Source: Nocardia australiensis (GTDB lineage: Bacteria; Actinomycetota; Actinomycetes; Mycobacteriales; Mycobacteriaceae). Taken from it: a DNA stretch of 64,000 bases. The notes under the pieces were generated by a model that made no database searches, had not been told where the DNA came from, and worked only from the letters and a program-made list of their open reading frames with translations. Location of the stretch: NCBI RefSeq assembly GCF_020733705.1, contig NZ_JAJFZM010000001.1, positions 3,038,001 through 3,102,000 on the forward strand, written 5' to 3'. This document shows positions 26,771 through 35,534 of this stretch, one piece after another. The translations under genes and the position numbers were made by a program. The stretch's first letter is position 1. Every line of letters begins with the position of its first letter.

Positions 26771-27907
26771 TCACAAGCCGATGTGCTTGGCGATGATCTC
26801 GCGCTGGATTTCGTTGGTACCGCCGTAGATCGGCGGCGCCAGGGCCCGGCGTACTTGTCCCTCCATGCCGTATTCCCGGGCATAGCCGTAGCCGCCCATC
26901 ATCTGCATGGCTTCCAGCGTCGCGTGTTTGGCTACCTCGGTGCACCGCATCTTCGCCATCGCACTCTCGCGAGCCAGATCGTCTTCCGATCCGGCATCGA
27001 TCTTGGTCGCCACGTCGTAGACGAACGTGCGCGCCAGCTCGATGTCGGTGGCGAGGTCGGCGAGACGATGCCGAAGGGCTTGGAAGCTGGCCAGCGGCCG
27101 GCCGAATTGTTCGCGTTCTCTCGCATACGCGACCGCGTCGTCGAGGGCACGTCGGGCACCGCCGATGCTCATCGCAGCGATGATCAGGCGCTCGATCGAC
27201 AAGCCGCGCATGAGCTGTTTCCACGCATTGCGAGGTTCACCCACCACGGCCGAGTCCGGGACCTCGACGTCGGTGAAGAACACGTCGTTGCAGGTGTGCG
27301 CCTCCATGGTCTCGATAGCACGAATGGTGAGCCCCGGTGCGTCGGTCGGCACCATCAGCAGTGTCATGCCCTGGTGTTTGGAGCCGGACGCATCCTCGCG
27401 GGTCAGGACCAGGATGTGCTCGGCGACATGTGCCGCGGAGATCCAGGTCTTCTGGCCGTTGATCAGGTACCGTTCGCCGTCGCGCCGGGCACTGACCCGC
27501 AGGCCGGCGAGATCGGAGCCCGCGCCGGGCTCACTGAGCGCGATGGCCTCGAGGCGGCCCGCGGTGAGGTTCGCGACGATCGTCTTCTTCTGTTCGTCGC
27601 TGCCCCATCGCAGATATGTCTGCGCTGCGGTGAGACCGGTGGAGTACCCGGTGATGGGTGCCAGGCCGCGGGCGGATTCCTCGAGGAAGATGCATTCGTC
27701 GACGAATCCGGCACCGCCGCCACCGAATTCGGCCGGTAGCGACACCCCCAGCCACCCGTTCCGGGCCATATCGGCCAACACCTGGGGGCTGTTGGACAAG
27801 GTACCGCCGTCGGTGACCGAGTCGCGTTGCGCGACTGTCGCGAGGTGGCGGCGGCAATACTCGGAGATTGCCGCCGCGAACTCTCGTTGTTCGGTCGAGA
27901 ACTGCAA
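26771..27907 (-). CDS. Acyl-CoA dehydrogenase
   Basis: A 378-residue enzyme: SLPAEFGGGGAGFVDECIFL, ALSEPGAGSDLAGLRVSARR, LINGQKTWISAAHVAEHILV, REREQFGRPLASFQALRHRL and MMGGYGYAREYGMEGQVRRA. The C-terminal motif is IYGGTNEIQRE, with Gly where medium-chain enzymes have the catalytic Glu; the base may lie elsewhere, as in isovaleryl-CoA dehydrogenase. No ATG or GTG fits; TTG at 27,907 just after the upstream stop gives a normal N-terminus (QFSTEQREFAAAI). It is coupled to the BadI-like gene. Confidence 0.85.
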   Translation of the reverse strand: MQFSTEQREFAAAISEYCRRHLATVAQRDSVTDGGTLSNSPQVLADMARNGWLGVSLPAEFGGGGAGFVDECIFLEESARGLAPITGYSTGLTAAQTYLRWGSDEQKKTIVANLTAGRLEAIALSEPGAGSDLAGLRVSARRDGERYLINGQKTWISAAHVAEHILVLTREDASGSKHQGMTLLMVPTDAPGLTIRAIETMEAHTCNDVFFTDVEVPDSAVVGEPRNAWKQLMRGLSIERLIIAAMSIGGARRALDDAVAYAREREQFGRPLASFQALRHRLADLATDIELARTFVYDVATKIDAGSEDDLARESAMAKMRCTEVAKHATLEAMQMMGGYGYAREYGMEGQVRRALAPPIYGGTNEIQREIIAKHIGL

Positions 27908-27908
27908 C

Positions 27909-28703
27909 TCACTTACCCCGGTACGGCGTGAAGTCCGGCTTGCGCTTCTCGTTGAAGGCGTTGATCCCCTCCTGAGCCTCGGGGGTCTCACCGAACATGG
28001 CCAGCGTGGAGTAGGCCATGCTGCCGATGCTGACGAAGTGCTCGGTGTCGGTGTTCATCGACTGCTTGAGGACCTTCAGCGCGGTGGGCGAGAAGTCGAG
28101 CATCTGATCGGCCCAGGCACGCACCTCGGCCTTCAGATCGGCGGCGGGAACCACCTTGTTGACCAGGCCCCAGTCCAAGGCCTCTTCCGCGGACAGCCGG
28201 CGGAGCATGAACCAGATCTCGCGCGCCCGCTTCTCGCCCACGACCCGGGCCAGGTAGCCGGAACCGAGCCCGGCGTCGAAGGAGCCGACGCGGGGGCCGT
28301 TCTGCCCGAACTGGGCGGTGTCCGCGGCGATCGTCAGGTCACACAGCACATGCAGCACATGACCACCACCGATCGCGAGCCCGTTGACCGCGGCGATGAC
28401 AGGCTTGGGGGTGTCGCGGATGACCCGGTGCAGGGCATCGACCTCGAACAGCCCGCTCGCCGACGGCCCGTAGTCGCCGGTCTCCATGCGCTGCTTCTGG
28501 TCGCCGCCCGCGCAGAACGCCTTGTCGCCGGCGCCGGTCAGGGCGATGACGCCGACCTCGCTGCTGGCCCATGCGCGCTTGAAGGCCATCACCAGTTCGT
28601 CGACTGTCTGCGCGCGGAAGGCGTTGTAGCGCTCGGGACGGTTGATGGTGATCCATGCCAGTCCGTTGTCGATCTCGAAGGTGATGTCGGTGAACTCGGC
28701 CAT
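27909..28703 (-). CDS. BadI-like 2-ketocyclohexanecarboxyl-CoA hydrolase
   Basis: A 264-residue crotonase in the MenB/BadI branch: [75 protein letters not shown] with the conserved Asp, and KRAREIWFMLRRLS. The short N-terminus is closer to BadI than to the MenB-like protein at 18,164. BadI hydrolyses the ring of 2-ketocyclohexanecarboxyl-CoA. It heads a leftward operon with a dehydrogenase and a dienoyl-CoA-reductase-like SDR, and an operator lies 54 bases upstream. Substrate inferred. Confidence 0.85.
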   Translation of the reverse strand: MAEFTDITFEIDNGLAWITINRPERYNAFRAQTVDELVMAFKRAWASSEVGVIALTGAGDKAFCAGGDQKQRMETGDYGPSASGLFEVDALHRVIRDTPKPVIAAVNGLAIGGGHVLHVLCDLTIAADTAQFGQNGPRVGSFDAGLGSGYLARVVGEKRAREIWFMLRRLSAEEALDWGLVNKVVPAADLKAEVRAWADQMLDFSPTALKVLKQSMNTDTEHFVSIGSMAYSTLAMFGETPEAQEGINAFNEKRKPDFTPYRGK

Positions 28704-28756
28704 CGGTCTCCCGTGTCCTTTCGTGTGGTGAGCGGATGCTCAACGTTGCGGTCATT

Positions 28757-28767
28757 AGGACTGACCA
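28757..28767. promoter_or_regulatory. Palindromic operator copy 10 (AGGACTGACCA)
   Basis: Read on the reverse strand it is TGGTCAGTCCT. It lies 54 bases upstream of the BadI-like gene in AT-rich promoter sequence. It departs from a perfect palindrome. Confidence 0.5.
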
Positions 28768-28825
28768 TTTGCATAACAGTATCTTTAATCGCGCTCGGCA
28801 TGCAAGGGTGGGGTCGGCCGGCTGC

Positions 28826-28858
28826 GCCGGGGCCGGGGACGACGGGCCCGGCCCCGGC
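28826..28858. terminator. GC-rich hairpin after the amidase gene
   Basis: A perfect 12-bp stem (GCCGGGGCCGGG and complement) with nine-base loop, 40 bases beyond the leftward stop at 28,899. It separates the amidase unit from the BadI-like operon. Confidence 0.7.
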
Positions 28859-28898
28859 AGCTACCGGACCGCTGGTGTCGCGGGGATTGCCGCCCGGA

Positions 28899-30539
28899 TT
28901 ACGGTGAGGCGGGGTCCGCGGCGTGGAAGACGGTGGCCGGATCCGCGTACCGAGTGTCGGTAAGCGTGTAAATCGTGTCGGAATTGCAGCGAACGAGAGG
29001 TAAGGACGCGGTTATCCCGGGGAGCTCGTGCTCCGGTACCAGGTGGCCGCTCCGTCGCAGGGTCTCCTCGACGAAACCTACCGCGTCCGACGATGAGTAT
29101 TGCTGTGGCGCAACGTCGTTCCACTGCCGATTGTTCACTCCCTCGCGCAGTTCCGGTGTCGCGAGATGCCATCGGGTGTGGCGTTGATACGCGTCGGCCG
29201 CCCGCAGGACCCCCGCCTCGTCGAAGGGCCGGCCGATCAACTGGGCCGCGAGCGGCAATCCGTCCGCATTGAAACCGATCGGCATCGAGAGAGCAGGGTT
29301 ACCGAGCGCGTTCCAGTAGGCGGTGTGATATGAAAACCCCTCTCCGGCAAAGAGTGTGGCGGTGTAGTCCCCGCTCTCTTCGACAAGTGGCGCCGGTCGC
29401 GAGACCGTGGGTGTCATGATCAGATCGACGGTGTCGAACAGTTGTGCCACCGCCTGCTGCCCCACGCGCCGGACGCGCTGCGCCTGCACATAGTCGGGCC
29501 CGCTGGCGAAGGCCCCGAGCGCGAGGCCGAGCCGGGTGAATCCGAAGTATTCGTCCCACCGGGATTTGATATCGGGTGCGTGGTACGCGGCGGCTTCGGC
29601 GAGAATGGTGACGACCGCGGCGGCGGTCACTTCCCGGTAGTGCGGCAGCGTGACGTCCACTATCGTTGCGCCTGCCGTTTCGAGGGTGGCAACGGCGTCG
29701 GCGAACAACCGTGCCAACGCCGGATCCGTTGGGCCGGAGAATATCTGGAGCATATCCACGCCGATGGTCCGGCCGGTGAGATCGCCGTCGAGAGCATCCG
29801 GGTAGTTCGAGATGCCGCGTCGGTCGGTGGTCGGATCCGAGGTGTCCGCGCCCGCCATGACTGCGAGCAGCAGGGCGCAATCATGGGCGCTGCGAGCCAT
29901 CGGCCCGACACAGTCGAGGCTGTAGCCCAGGGGTACACACCCCGACTTCGGCACCCGCCCGTAGGTCGGCTTGATGCCGGTGGTCCCGCTCAGCGCGGAG
30001 GGCATGCGAATGCTCGCGCCGGTGTCGGTGCCCACCGCCCCGAGGAACATTCCCGCGGCGCACCCCGAGGCCGAGCCCGAGCTGGAACCGCCGGGCCACC
30101 GGGTCGGGTCCCATGGATTGCGCGGGATGGGAAAGGGCTTGTCCGGGTCCGGGGAGCCGAAGGCATATTCCATCGTTGTGGTTTTTCCCACGATGATCGC
30201 CCCCGCATCGCGCAGGCGGGCGACGGCGGCCGCATCGCCGCGGCCCCACGTTCGGTCGAGCACGGCGCTCTGTGCGGTTGTGGGCCCGTCATCGGTGGTG
30301 AGTATGTCCTTGACCCCGATCGGAACGCCCAGCAGAGGACGGCGATCGCCGCGCCGGCGTGCGTCGTCGGCGTGCTCGGCGGCCCGCAACGCCGAGTCGG
30401 CGAAGCGGGTGACGAAGACGCCGAGTCCGTCGTCGTATCGATCGGCCCGGTCGAGGACCATTCTGGTCAATTCGACGCTGGTCAGTGCGCCGGAGTCCAT
30501 AGGGGTGACGGCTTCGGAAATGGTGAGAGGTTGTTCCAT
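28899..30539 (-). CDS. Amidase signature family hydrolase
   Basis: A 546-residue protein with the complete Ser-Ser-Lys amidase layout: GVPIGVKDILTTDD (catalytic Lys), the Gly/Ser-rich RWPGGSSSGSASGCAAGM with the cis-Ser, and AVGTDTGASIRMPSALSGTT with the nucleophile Ser. The protein could release a carboxylic acid from an amide, giving the substrate for the CoA ligases of the island. The ATG at 30,539 has a GGAGTTCC-like stretch upstream. It is transcribed leftward from a region with an operator copy and stands alone between terminator and promoter. Confidence 0.9.
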   Translation of the reverse strand: MEQPLTISEAVTPMDSGALTSVELTRMVLDRADRYDDGLGVFVTRFADSALRAAEHADDARRRGDRRPLLGVPIGVKDILTTDDGPTTAQSAVLDRTWGRGDAAAVARLRDAGAIIVGKTTTMEYAFGSPDPDKPFPIPRNPWDPTRWPGGSSSGSASGCAAGMFLGAVGTDTGASIRMPSALSGTTGIKPTYGRVPKSGCVPLGYSLDCVGPMARSAHDCALLLAVMAGADTSDPTTDRRGISNYPDALDGDLTGRTIGVDMLQIFSGPTDPALARLFADAVATLETAGATIVDVTLPHYREVTAAAVVTILAEAAAYHAPDIKSRWDEYFGFTRLGLALGAFASGPDYVQAQRVRRVGQQAVAQLFDTVDLIMTPTVSRPAPLVEESGDYTATLFAGEGFSYHTAYWNALGNPALSMPIGFNADGLPLAAQLIGRPFDEAGVLRAADAYQRHTRWHLATPELREGVNNRQWNDVAPQQYSSSDAVGFVEETLRRSGHLVPEHELPGITASLPLVRCNSDTIYTLTDTRYADPATVFHAADPASP

Positions 30540-30721
30540 CCGGAACTCCTGCTGGCTCTGGCCGAATTCGGGTACGGCAGTGGCACCGATCCGATCGACT
30601 CGGATCGATGTGGATGTTGTCGAGCCGAGTCGATTGTCGAGAGGGTCGACTCACGGTCCGGTAGTCACCGGCCGCGCCGCCGCCGAATCTCGGCGGGGGG
30701 TGAGGGCTCCCGAACCACTAT

Positions 30722-30732
30722 AGGTAAGACCA
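30722..30732. promoter_or_regulatory. Palindromic operator copy 11 (AGGTAAGACCA)
   Basis: Read in reverse it is TGGTCTTACCT. It lies about 180 bases upstream of the amidase start in an AT-rich patch. A weaker copy, TGGTAGGTCCT, follows at 30,738-30,748. Confidence 0.4.
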
Positions 30733-30784
30733 TTTGATGGTAGGTCCTATTTATGAAATTGGAGTCGCGCTGTCCTTCGCCGGG

Positions 30785-31630
30785 TCAGTCGATGCCGGCG
30801 ATGCGCCGCCAGTGCGCGTGCGCGGCGTGTGTCGACTCCGCGCGCAGGTCACGGAGCCGTTTGGCGGCTCGCTGTCCGCGCCAGTCGGGGAGTAGAATCT
30901 CCGGGAGCCGTGGGTCCATGTAGGTCATGCGCCGCAGCGCGTCCGCGAGTTCCACATGGGCGAAAAGCAATTCGTCGTCCGATCCGTAATGGCGTGAATC
31001 GAAGCGTTCGAGCAGCTCGTCGTAGGCGTCCTCGGCGGCACCGAGATCCCAGGATCGCCGAACCAGTTCTTCTTCGGAAATGCCTGCGACAGCGGTCGTT
31101 CCGATGAACGACACGGTGTTCGCGGTCAGGCCGAGAGAATCGATCGCCTTCGCGGCCTCGCCCGCACGTCCGGTATGGGGGGTGACCCATACCCCCGGGG
31201 TCGGATTCCCGAACCCGGCCCAGCGCAGTGCCGCGTACAGCTTCTTGCGCGTCGAGCGATGCGATTCGGGGATGGGAACGTTGACCACGAGCCACCGGCC
31301 GTCCCATTGGGTGATGTCGACGTCGGTGGAGAACACGCGCACATCGCCCTCGCTGAACAGGCGATGTGCCTTGTCGGTCAGAGTCCAGAGGGTCTCGCGC
31401 CCGGCGCGTTGCGCGGCGATCAAACCCGCCGATCCCGTGCGTGCCACCGCTTGCCTGCCCGCATGTGCGCCGAAGCCGAGCCCGTTCAGGACATAGAGCA
31501 GCGCCGCCGTCCGTACCGGCTGCCCATAGGGTTCGACCAGCTCGCCGAGCACCGTGATGAGCGCGGATCGGGCGCTGGGGCTCGCCGGAGTGTCCTTCGT
31601 GGACGTCGGCGTCGGATCGGCGTCAGGCAT
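30785..31630 (-). CDS. PaaX-family transcription regulator (first)
   Basis: A 281-residue regulator of the phenylacetyl-CoA-responsive PaaX type. The N-terminal winged helix begins SARSALITVLGELVEPYG and includes GRQAVARTGSAGLIAAQRAG; the central domain has DGRWLVVNVPIPESHRSTRK and FGNPTPGVWVTPH; the C-terminal helical domain has LVRRSWDLGAAEDAYDELLE and YMDPRLPEILLPDWRG. PaaX proteins usually repress and are released by an aryl-CoA. The start at 31,630 was chosen by comparison with the paralogue; an upstream in-frame ATG at 31,744 exists. It follows the racemase-like gene on the same strand and faces the dehydratase module. Confidence 0.88.
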   Translation of the reverse strand: MPDADPTPTSTKDTPASPSARSALITVLGELVEPYGQPVRTAALLYVLNGLGFGAHAGRQAVARTGSAGLIAAQRAGRETLWTLTDKAHRLFSEGDVRVFSTDVDITQWDGRWLVVNVPIPESHRSTRKKLYAALRWAGFGNPTPGVWVTPHTGRAGEAAKAIDSLGLTANTVSFIGTTAVAGISEEELVRRSWDLGAAEDAYDELLERFDSRHYGSDDELLFAHVELADALRRMTYMDPRLPEILLPDWRGQRAAKRLRDLRAESTHAAHAHWRRIAGID

Positions 31631-31727
31631 ACCCCCATCGTCGCGCACCGTGCCGAGGTGCTGCCACGGCGGCCCACTCGTTTCGGGCGGCCGCATCTGT
31701 GCCGTCGGCACTGTCGCTGCCTTCTCG

Positions 31728-32831
31728 TCAGGCGTCGGGCACACCCCATTCCCGGAATACGGTCTCGGTATCGCAACCGGGGACTCGTGGGGCGGCGTAC
31801 GTCGCGCTCGGCACGCCCGCGAAACGTGGAGCGGCCGCGGGCTGTCGCTGTCCGAAAGCCTCGACCACGGTGCCCCGGGCCGCCATCTGTGGGTGATGCG
31901 GAACTTCGGCCAGTGCCAGGACCGGTGTCACGCACGCGTCGAGAGCGGCGAATGTCCGATCCCATTCGTCGCGATCGCGAGTACGGAAGATCCGCGCGAA
32001 ATGCTCTCGGACGGTGGGCCATTCGCTGGTGTCATATTGGTCGGGCAGTTCGGATGAGGTGAGACCGAGGCCCTCCAGCAACCGGGCGTAGAAGACGGGT
32101 TCGACGGCGCCGACCGCGATGTAGCGTCCGTCCGCGCATTCGTAGGTGTCGTAGAACGGGGCTCCGCTGTCGATGACGTTCGTGCCGCGCTCGGGCGACC
32201 AGAGATCGTTCTCGGCCAAGGTCCAGAACATCGACATCAGCGAACTCACGCCGTCGACCATCGCGATATCGAGTACCTGCCCGGTTCCGGGCCGGGTGCG
32301 CGAGTGCAGGGCCGCGAGTATGCCCAGCACCGCCAGCATCGACCCGCCACCCAGGTCGGCAACCAGGTTGAGCGGTGCGAGTGGCCGTTCATCCTTGCGG
32401 CCGATGGCGTGGAGCGCGCCGGTGAGCGCCAGGTAATTGATGTCGTGCCCGGCATGCGACGCGAGTGGTCCGTCCTGTCCCCAGCCGGTGATCCGTGCGT
32501 AGATCAACCGCGCGTTGCGCTCGGTGCAGACTTCGGGGCCGATCCCGAGGCGCTCGGCCACGCCGGGCCGGTAGCTCTCGATCACCACATCCGCCCTGTC
32601 GATGAGCTGCAACACCCGGGCGAGGTCACCGGGTTCTTTGAGGTCGGCACTGACCGACCGCCGGTTCCGCAGTACCGCGTCCTTGTCCACCGGAAGCAAT
32701 TGCGTTACGCCGCCGGGTCTTTCGACGCGGACCACCTCCGCGCCGAGATCGGCGAGCAGCATCGCGGCATGCGGCGACGGGCCTATTCCGGCCAGCTCGA
32801 CCACCCGTAGCCCTGTGAGTACACGCTCCAC
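31728..32831 (-). CDS. CaiB/BaiF family, alpha-methylacyl-CoA-racemase-like
   Basis: A 367-residue family III CoA-transferase fold. LRVVELAGIGPSPHAAMLLA and LGAEVVRVERPG start the protein. GHDINYLALTGALHAIG supplies the His/Asp pair and PLNLVADLGGGSMLAVLGIL the second Asp region of alpha-methylacyl-CoA racemases. It lies closer to racemases than to CoA-transferases. A racemase would convert 2-substituted acyl-CoA stereoisomers, fitting a pathway for ring or branched acids. The GTG start at 32,831 has AGGAGG eight bases upstream. It is divergent from the dehydratase alpha gene. Confidence 0.87.
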   Translation of the reverse strand: MERVLTGLRVVELAGIGPSPHAAMLLADLGAEVVRVERPGGVTQLLPVDKDAVLRNRRSVSADLKEPGDLARVLQLIDRADVVIESYRPGVAERLGIGPEVCTERNARLIYARITGWGQDGPLASHAGHDINYLALTGALHAIGRKDERPLAPLNLVADLGGGSMLAVLGILAALHSRTRPGTGQVLDIAMVDGVSSLMSMFWTLAENDLWSPERGTNVIDSGAPFYDTYECADGRYIAVGAVEPVFYARLLEGLGLTSSELPDQYDTSEWPTVREHFARIFRTRDRDEWDRTFAALDACVTPVLALAEVPHHPQMAARGTVVEAFGQRQPAAAPRFAGVPSATYAAPRVPGCDTETVFREWGVPDA

Positions 32832-32858
32832 CCGAATCCTCCTGAAGCTTCTTTCAAC

Positions 32859-32889
32859 ATTTGACACTTGTGGCTATGTTCTATCAAAT
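32859..32889. promoter_or_regulatory. Divergent promoter region of dehydratase module 1, possible PaaX site
   Basis: TTGACA (32,861-32,866) is followed 17 bases later by TCAAAT, a fair sigma70-type pair reading rightward. The segment is bounded by ATTTGACA and TATCAAAT, an imperfect inverted repeat, and contains TGTTCTA. A TAGAACA element also occurs near TTTGACA in the module 2 promoter. A PaaX site is inferred. Confidence 0.45.
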
Positions 32890-32962
32890 AACGTATCATC
32901 TGAACCAGGTTGCGGCGGCACACAACGAGCCCGCAGCCGTCTACGAAGCCGAGGGGCTGGAT

Positions 32963-34135
32963 ATGAGCGAACTTGATCCGACGGTCATGTCGGCACTGCG
33001 AGCGGTCGCCGGCGATCCGGCGGCATATGCCCGGAAGTGGAAGGCCGAACACGGCCGACGTGCGATCGCGTCGTTCCCGATGAACTTCCCTGCCGAGATC
33101 GTGCACGCCGCAGGCGCGCTGCCGGTGATCGTCCAAGACGACCCCACTCCGATCACCGAGGGGCGCAGTCTGCTGGCCGAGTTCTACTGCGGCTACACCC
33201 GCAGTGTGGCCGACCAGGCGGCACTGGGCCGTCTCGATGTCTTCGACGCGTTCGTCGCCGCGGATCACTGTGTGCAGCTGCTCGGCGCGGTCGATGTGAT
33301 CCGCTGGGTACGCCCGGACAAGCCGGTGCATTTCGCGCAATTCACCAGCGCGATGGACGACGCGTGGACCAAACCCCGGGTGGAAGGTCGAATCGAGGAA
33401 CTGAAACAGGAGATCGAAACGGTTCTCGGTGTCACGGTGACATCCGACGAGCTGTCCGCGAGTATCCGGCTGTTCAACGAGAACCGCCGACTGCTTCGGT
33501 CGCTCTACGACCTGCGCAGGTCCGGCCGCGCCCGGATCACCGCTGCCGATCTGCAGGTGCTCGTGAAGTCCAGCATGGTGATGGACATCGAAGAGCACAC
33601 CGCGCTGCTCAGCCGGGTGCTGGCGCAGTTCGATCCGGCCGCCGAACCCCGCGCCGATCTGGTCCGGCTGCATCTGTCGGGGCATTTCTGTCACGCGCCG
33701 CGCCCCGAGATCCTGGATCTGATCGAGGAATCGGGGGCGATCGTGGTCGACGACGATCTGTACACCGGATTCCGCTACATCTCGACCGATGTGCCCGAGT
33801 CGGGTGATCCGCTGCAAGCCCTGGCGGAGTGGTATCTCGACCGCAATCGAACCGCACCCTGTCCCACCCGGGTGACCACCGATGTGGACTGGGACACCTA
33901 TCTGATCGACTCGCTCGGCAGGAGCCGCTGCGACGGCGTCGTCGTGCTGATGGCGAAATTCTGCGAGCCGCACATGCTCTATTACCCCGAATTACGCAAA
34001 GCGCTCGATGCCCGTGCGATCCCGTCACTACTTCTCGAGACCGAGCACGAGGGCAATCCCGTCGAGACGCTGCGTACGCGAATCGAGACATTCATCGAGC
34101 GCATTCGCCGACAGCCGGCAGCCGTCCGATCCTGA
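32963..34135 (+). CDS. 2-hydroxyacyl-CoA dehydratase/benzoyl-CoA-reductase-type subunit (BcrC/HgdB-like), module 1
   Basis: A 390-residue member of the 2-hydroxyacyl-CoA dehydratase D-component family. The N-terminal half has SFPMNFPAEIVHAAGALPV and EFYCGYTRSVADQ (Cys76), then VAADHCVQLLGAVDVIR (Cys103); the C-terminal half has HLSGHFCHAPRPEIL, VVDDDLYTGFRY and VVLMAKFCEPHMLYYPELRK (Cys334). Cys76, Cys103 and Cys334 are the likely [4Fe-4S] ligands. The ATG at 32,963 follows GAGGGG. With the gene at 34,165 it would form the catalytic heterodimer, activated by the ATPase at 35,535. Reaction: radical dehydration of a 2-hydroxyacyl-CoA or two-electron reduction of an aryl-CoA; sequence alone does not decide. 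Confidence 0.88.
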   Translation: MSELDPTVMSALRAVAGDPAAYARKWKAEHGRRAIASFPMNFPAEIVHAAGALPVIVQDDPTPITEGRSLLAEFYCGYTRSVADQAALGRLDVFDAFVAADHCVQLLGAVDVIRWVRPDKPVHFAQFTSAMDDAWTKPRVEGRIEELKQEIETVLGVTVTSDELSASIRLFNENRRLLRSLYDLRRSGRARITAADLQVLVKSSMVMDIEEHTALLSRVLAQFDPAAEPRADLVRLHLSGHFCHAPRPEILDLIEESGAIVVDDDLYTGFRYISTDVPESGDPLQALAEWYLDRNRTAPCPTRVTTDVDWDTYLIDSLGRSRCDGVVVLMAKFCEPHMLYYPELRKALDARAIPSLLLETEHEGNPVETLRTRIETFIERIRRQPAAVRS

Positions 34136-34164
34136 ACCCCCATCTACGCACGAAGGAGTTCGCC

Positions 34165-35505
34165 GTGGCGATCCAGCAATCGAGTCCGGAAAAGGCCAAT
34201 CGGCTGACCAGCACCCGGATGGGCGGCCGCATGGTGGCCGACTACTGGGACAACATCTTCACCGCCAAGGAGCGGGGTAAGCATGTCGTCTGGTACAACG
34301 GTGCCGCGATGAACCCGCTGTTCCAGGCGGCGGGATTGGAATGGTGTCACGGTGAGGCGTTCGCCGCCCGCTTGGCCGCTCAACACCTGGAAGGGCCCGC
34401 GCAGGCCGCGGGTGCCGAATACGGCTACATCGGTGAACTCTGCTCCTATGCGAGAACGCATCTCGGATGTGCCGTGCTGACACACCAGAACGTCAACGAG
34501 CAGTCGACCGGGGTGGTCGGAATGGTCGACCAGCAGGAGCTGGCCGCCAAACTGCCGGCACCCGACTTCTTCGTCAACGGCTACGCCGGTTGCAGCACCG
34601 GACAGCAGTGGGATGCGATGACCTACCGGGTCTTCGATCGCAAGCTTCCGTTGTTCAACGTCTCGATGCCGATGCTGTGGGGCAACAAGCCCGACGCCGG
34701 CTATATGCGGGGCGAGGAGTGGACCGAGGTGAGCCGGTATGTGGAGGGGCAGTTGCGTGAGCTGATCGAGTTCCTCGAACATCAGACCGGGCGGCCGTTC
34801 GACTGGGATGCGCTGAGCGAGAGCATGTTCTACATCAAGCGCGCCTCGGAACTGCGCCTCGAGGGCATGGCACTGTGCACGCAGGCGCCCACCCCCGCGA
34901 CCTACTGGGACTGGGTCGCCAGTATCGCGCCGATCAACTTCCTGCCGGGCAATCAGGGTCTCGTCGACTACTTCGCCGGGGTGAAGGCCGAGATCGAGCA
35001 ACGGCTCGCCGACGGCGTGAGTGCGGTGCAGAACGAGCGCTATCGGGTGTATTTCGACGGCATCATGAATTGGAACAAGCTCGGATTCCTCACCCGTAAG
35101 TTCGCCGAATACGACGTCGCGGTCGTCGCGGGTCGTTACACCCACGAATCCTTCTGGCAGGAACCGCAACTCATCGATACCGACAATCCGTTGCTCGGTA
35201 TGGCACAGCATTATCTGCTGTGCCCACTCAATCACGGATTGAAGAATCTGCAGGAGTTGTTGCTGCGGCGCCTGGACGAATACGCGATCGACGGCATCGC
35301 ATTCCATTCGACACGGACCTGCCGGGCGATGACCAATCCGCAGACGATGCTGGCCCGGACCGCGGAACAGGAACGCGGCGTGAAATCCTTCTTCTTCGAG
35401 GGCGATGTCGCCGACGCGTCCTTCTACAACGACGAGCTGTTCGACAGCCGGCTCGAGGCCATGTTGGAGGCCATCGACGTAGCGCGGATGAAATCAGTGG
35501 TGTAG
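34165..35505 (+). CDS. 2-hydroxyacyl-CoA dehydratase/benzoyl-CoA-reductase-type subunit (BcrB/HgdA-like), module 1
   Basis: A 446-residue second subunit. Likely cluster cysteines are Cys93 in GYIGELCSYARTHLGC, Cys143 in FFVNGYAGCSTGQQWD and Cys386 in AFHSTRTCRAMTNP. VWYNGAAMNPLFQAAGLEW near residue 42 and FFEGDVADASFYND near the end are also family-like. The length fits BcrB/HgdA. The GTG start was chosen because GAAGGAG lies seven bases upstream and the N-terminus aligns with module 2. It lies 29 bases after the alpha gene and 29 bases before the activator, so the three are one operon. In known enzymes this dimer holds oxygen-sensitive clusters. Confidence 0.88.
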   Translation: MAIQQSSPEKANRLTSTRMGGRMVADYWDNIFTAKERGKHVVWYNGAAMNPLFQAAGLEWCHGEAFAARLAAQHLEGPAQAAGAEYGYIGELCSYARTHLGCAVLTHQNVNEQSTGVVGMVDQQELAAKLPAPDFFVNGYAGCSTGQQWDAMTYRVFDRKLPLFNVSMPMLWGNKPDAGYMRGEEWTEVSRYVEGQLRELIEFLEHQTGRPFDWDALSESMFYIKRASELRLEGMALCTQAPTPATYWDWVASIAPINFLPGNQGLVDYFAGVKAEIEQRLADGVSAVQNERYRVYFDGIMNWNKLGFLTRKFAEYDVAVVAGRYTHESFWQEPQLIDTDNPLLGMAQHYLLCPLNHGLKNLQELLLRRLDEYAIDGIAFHSTRTCRAMTNPQTMLARTAEQERGVKSFFFEGDVADASFYNDELFDSRLEAMLEAIDVARMKSVV

Positions 35506-35534
35506 GCGATGAATGTGGCGCGGAGAAACGCATC

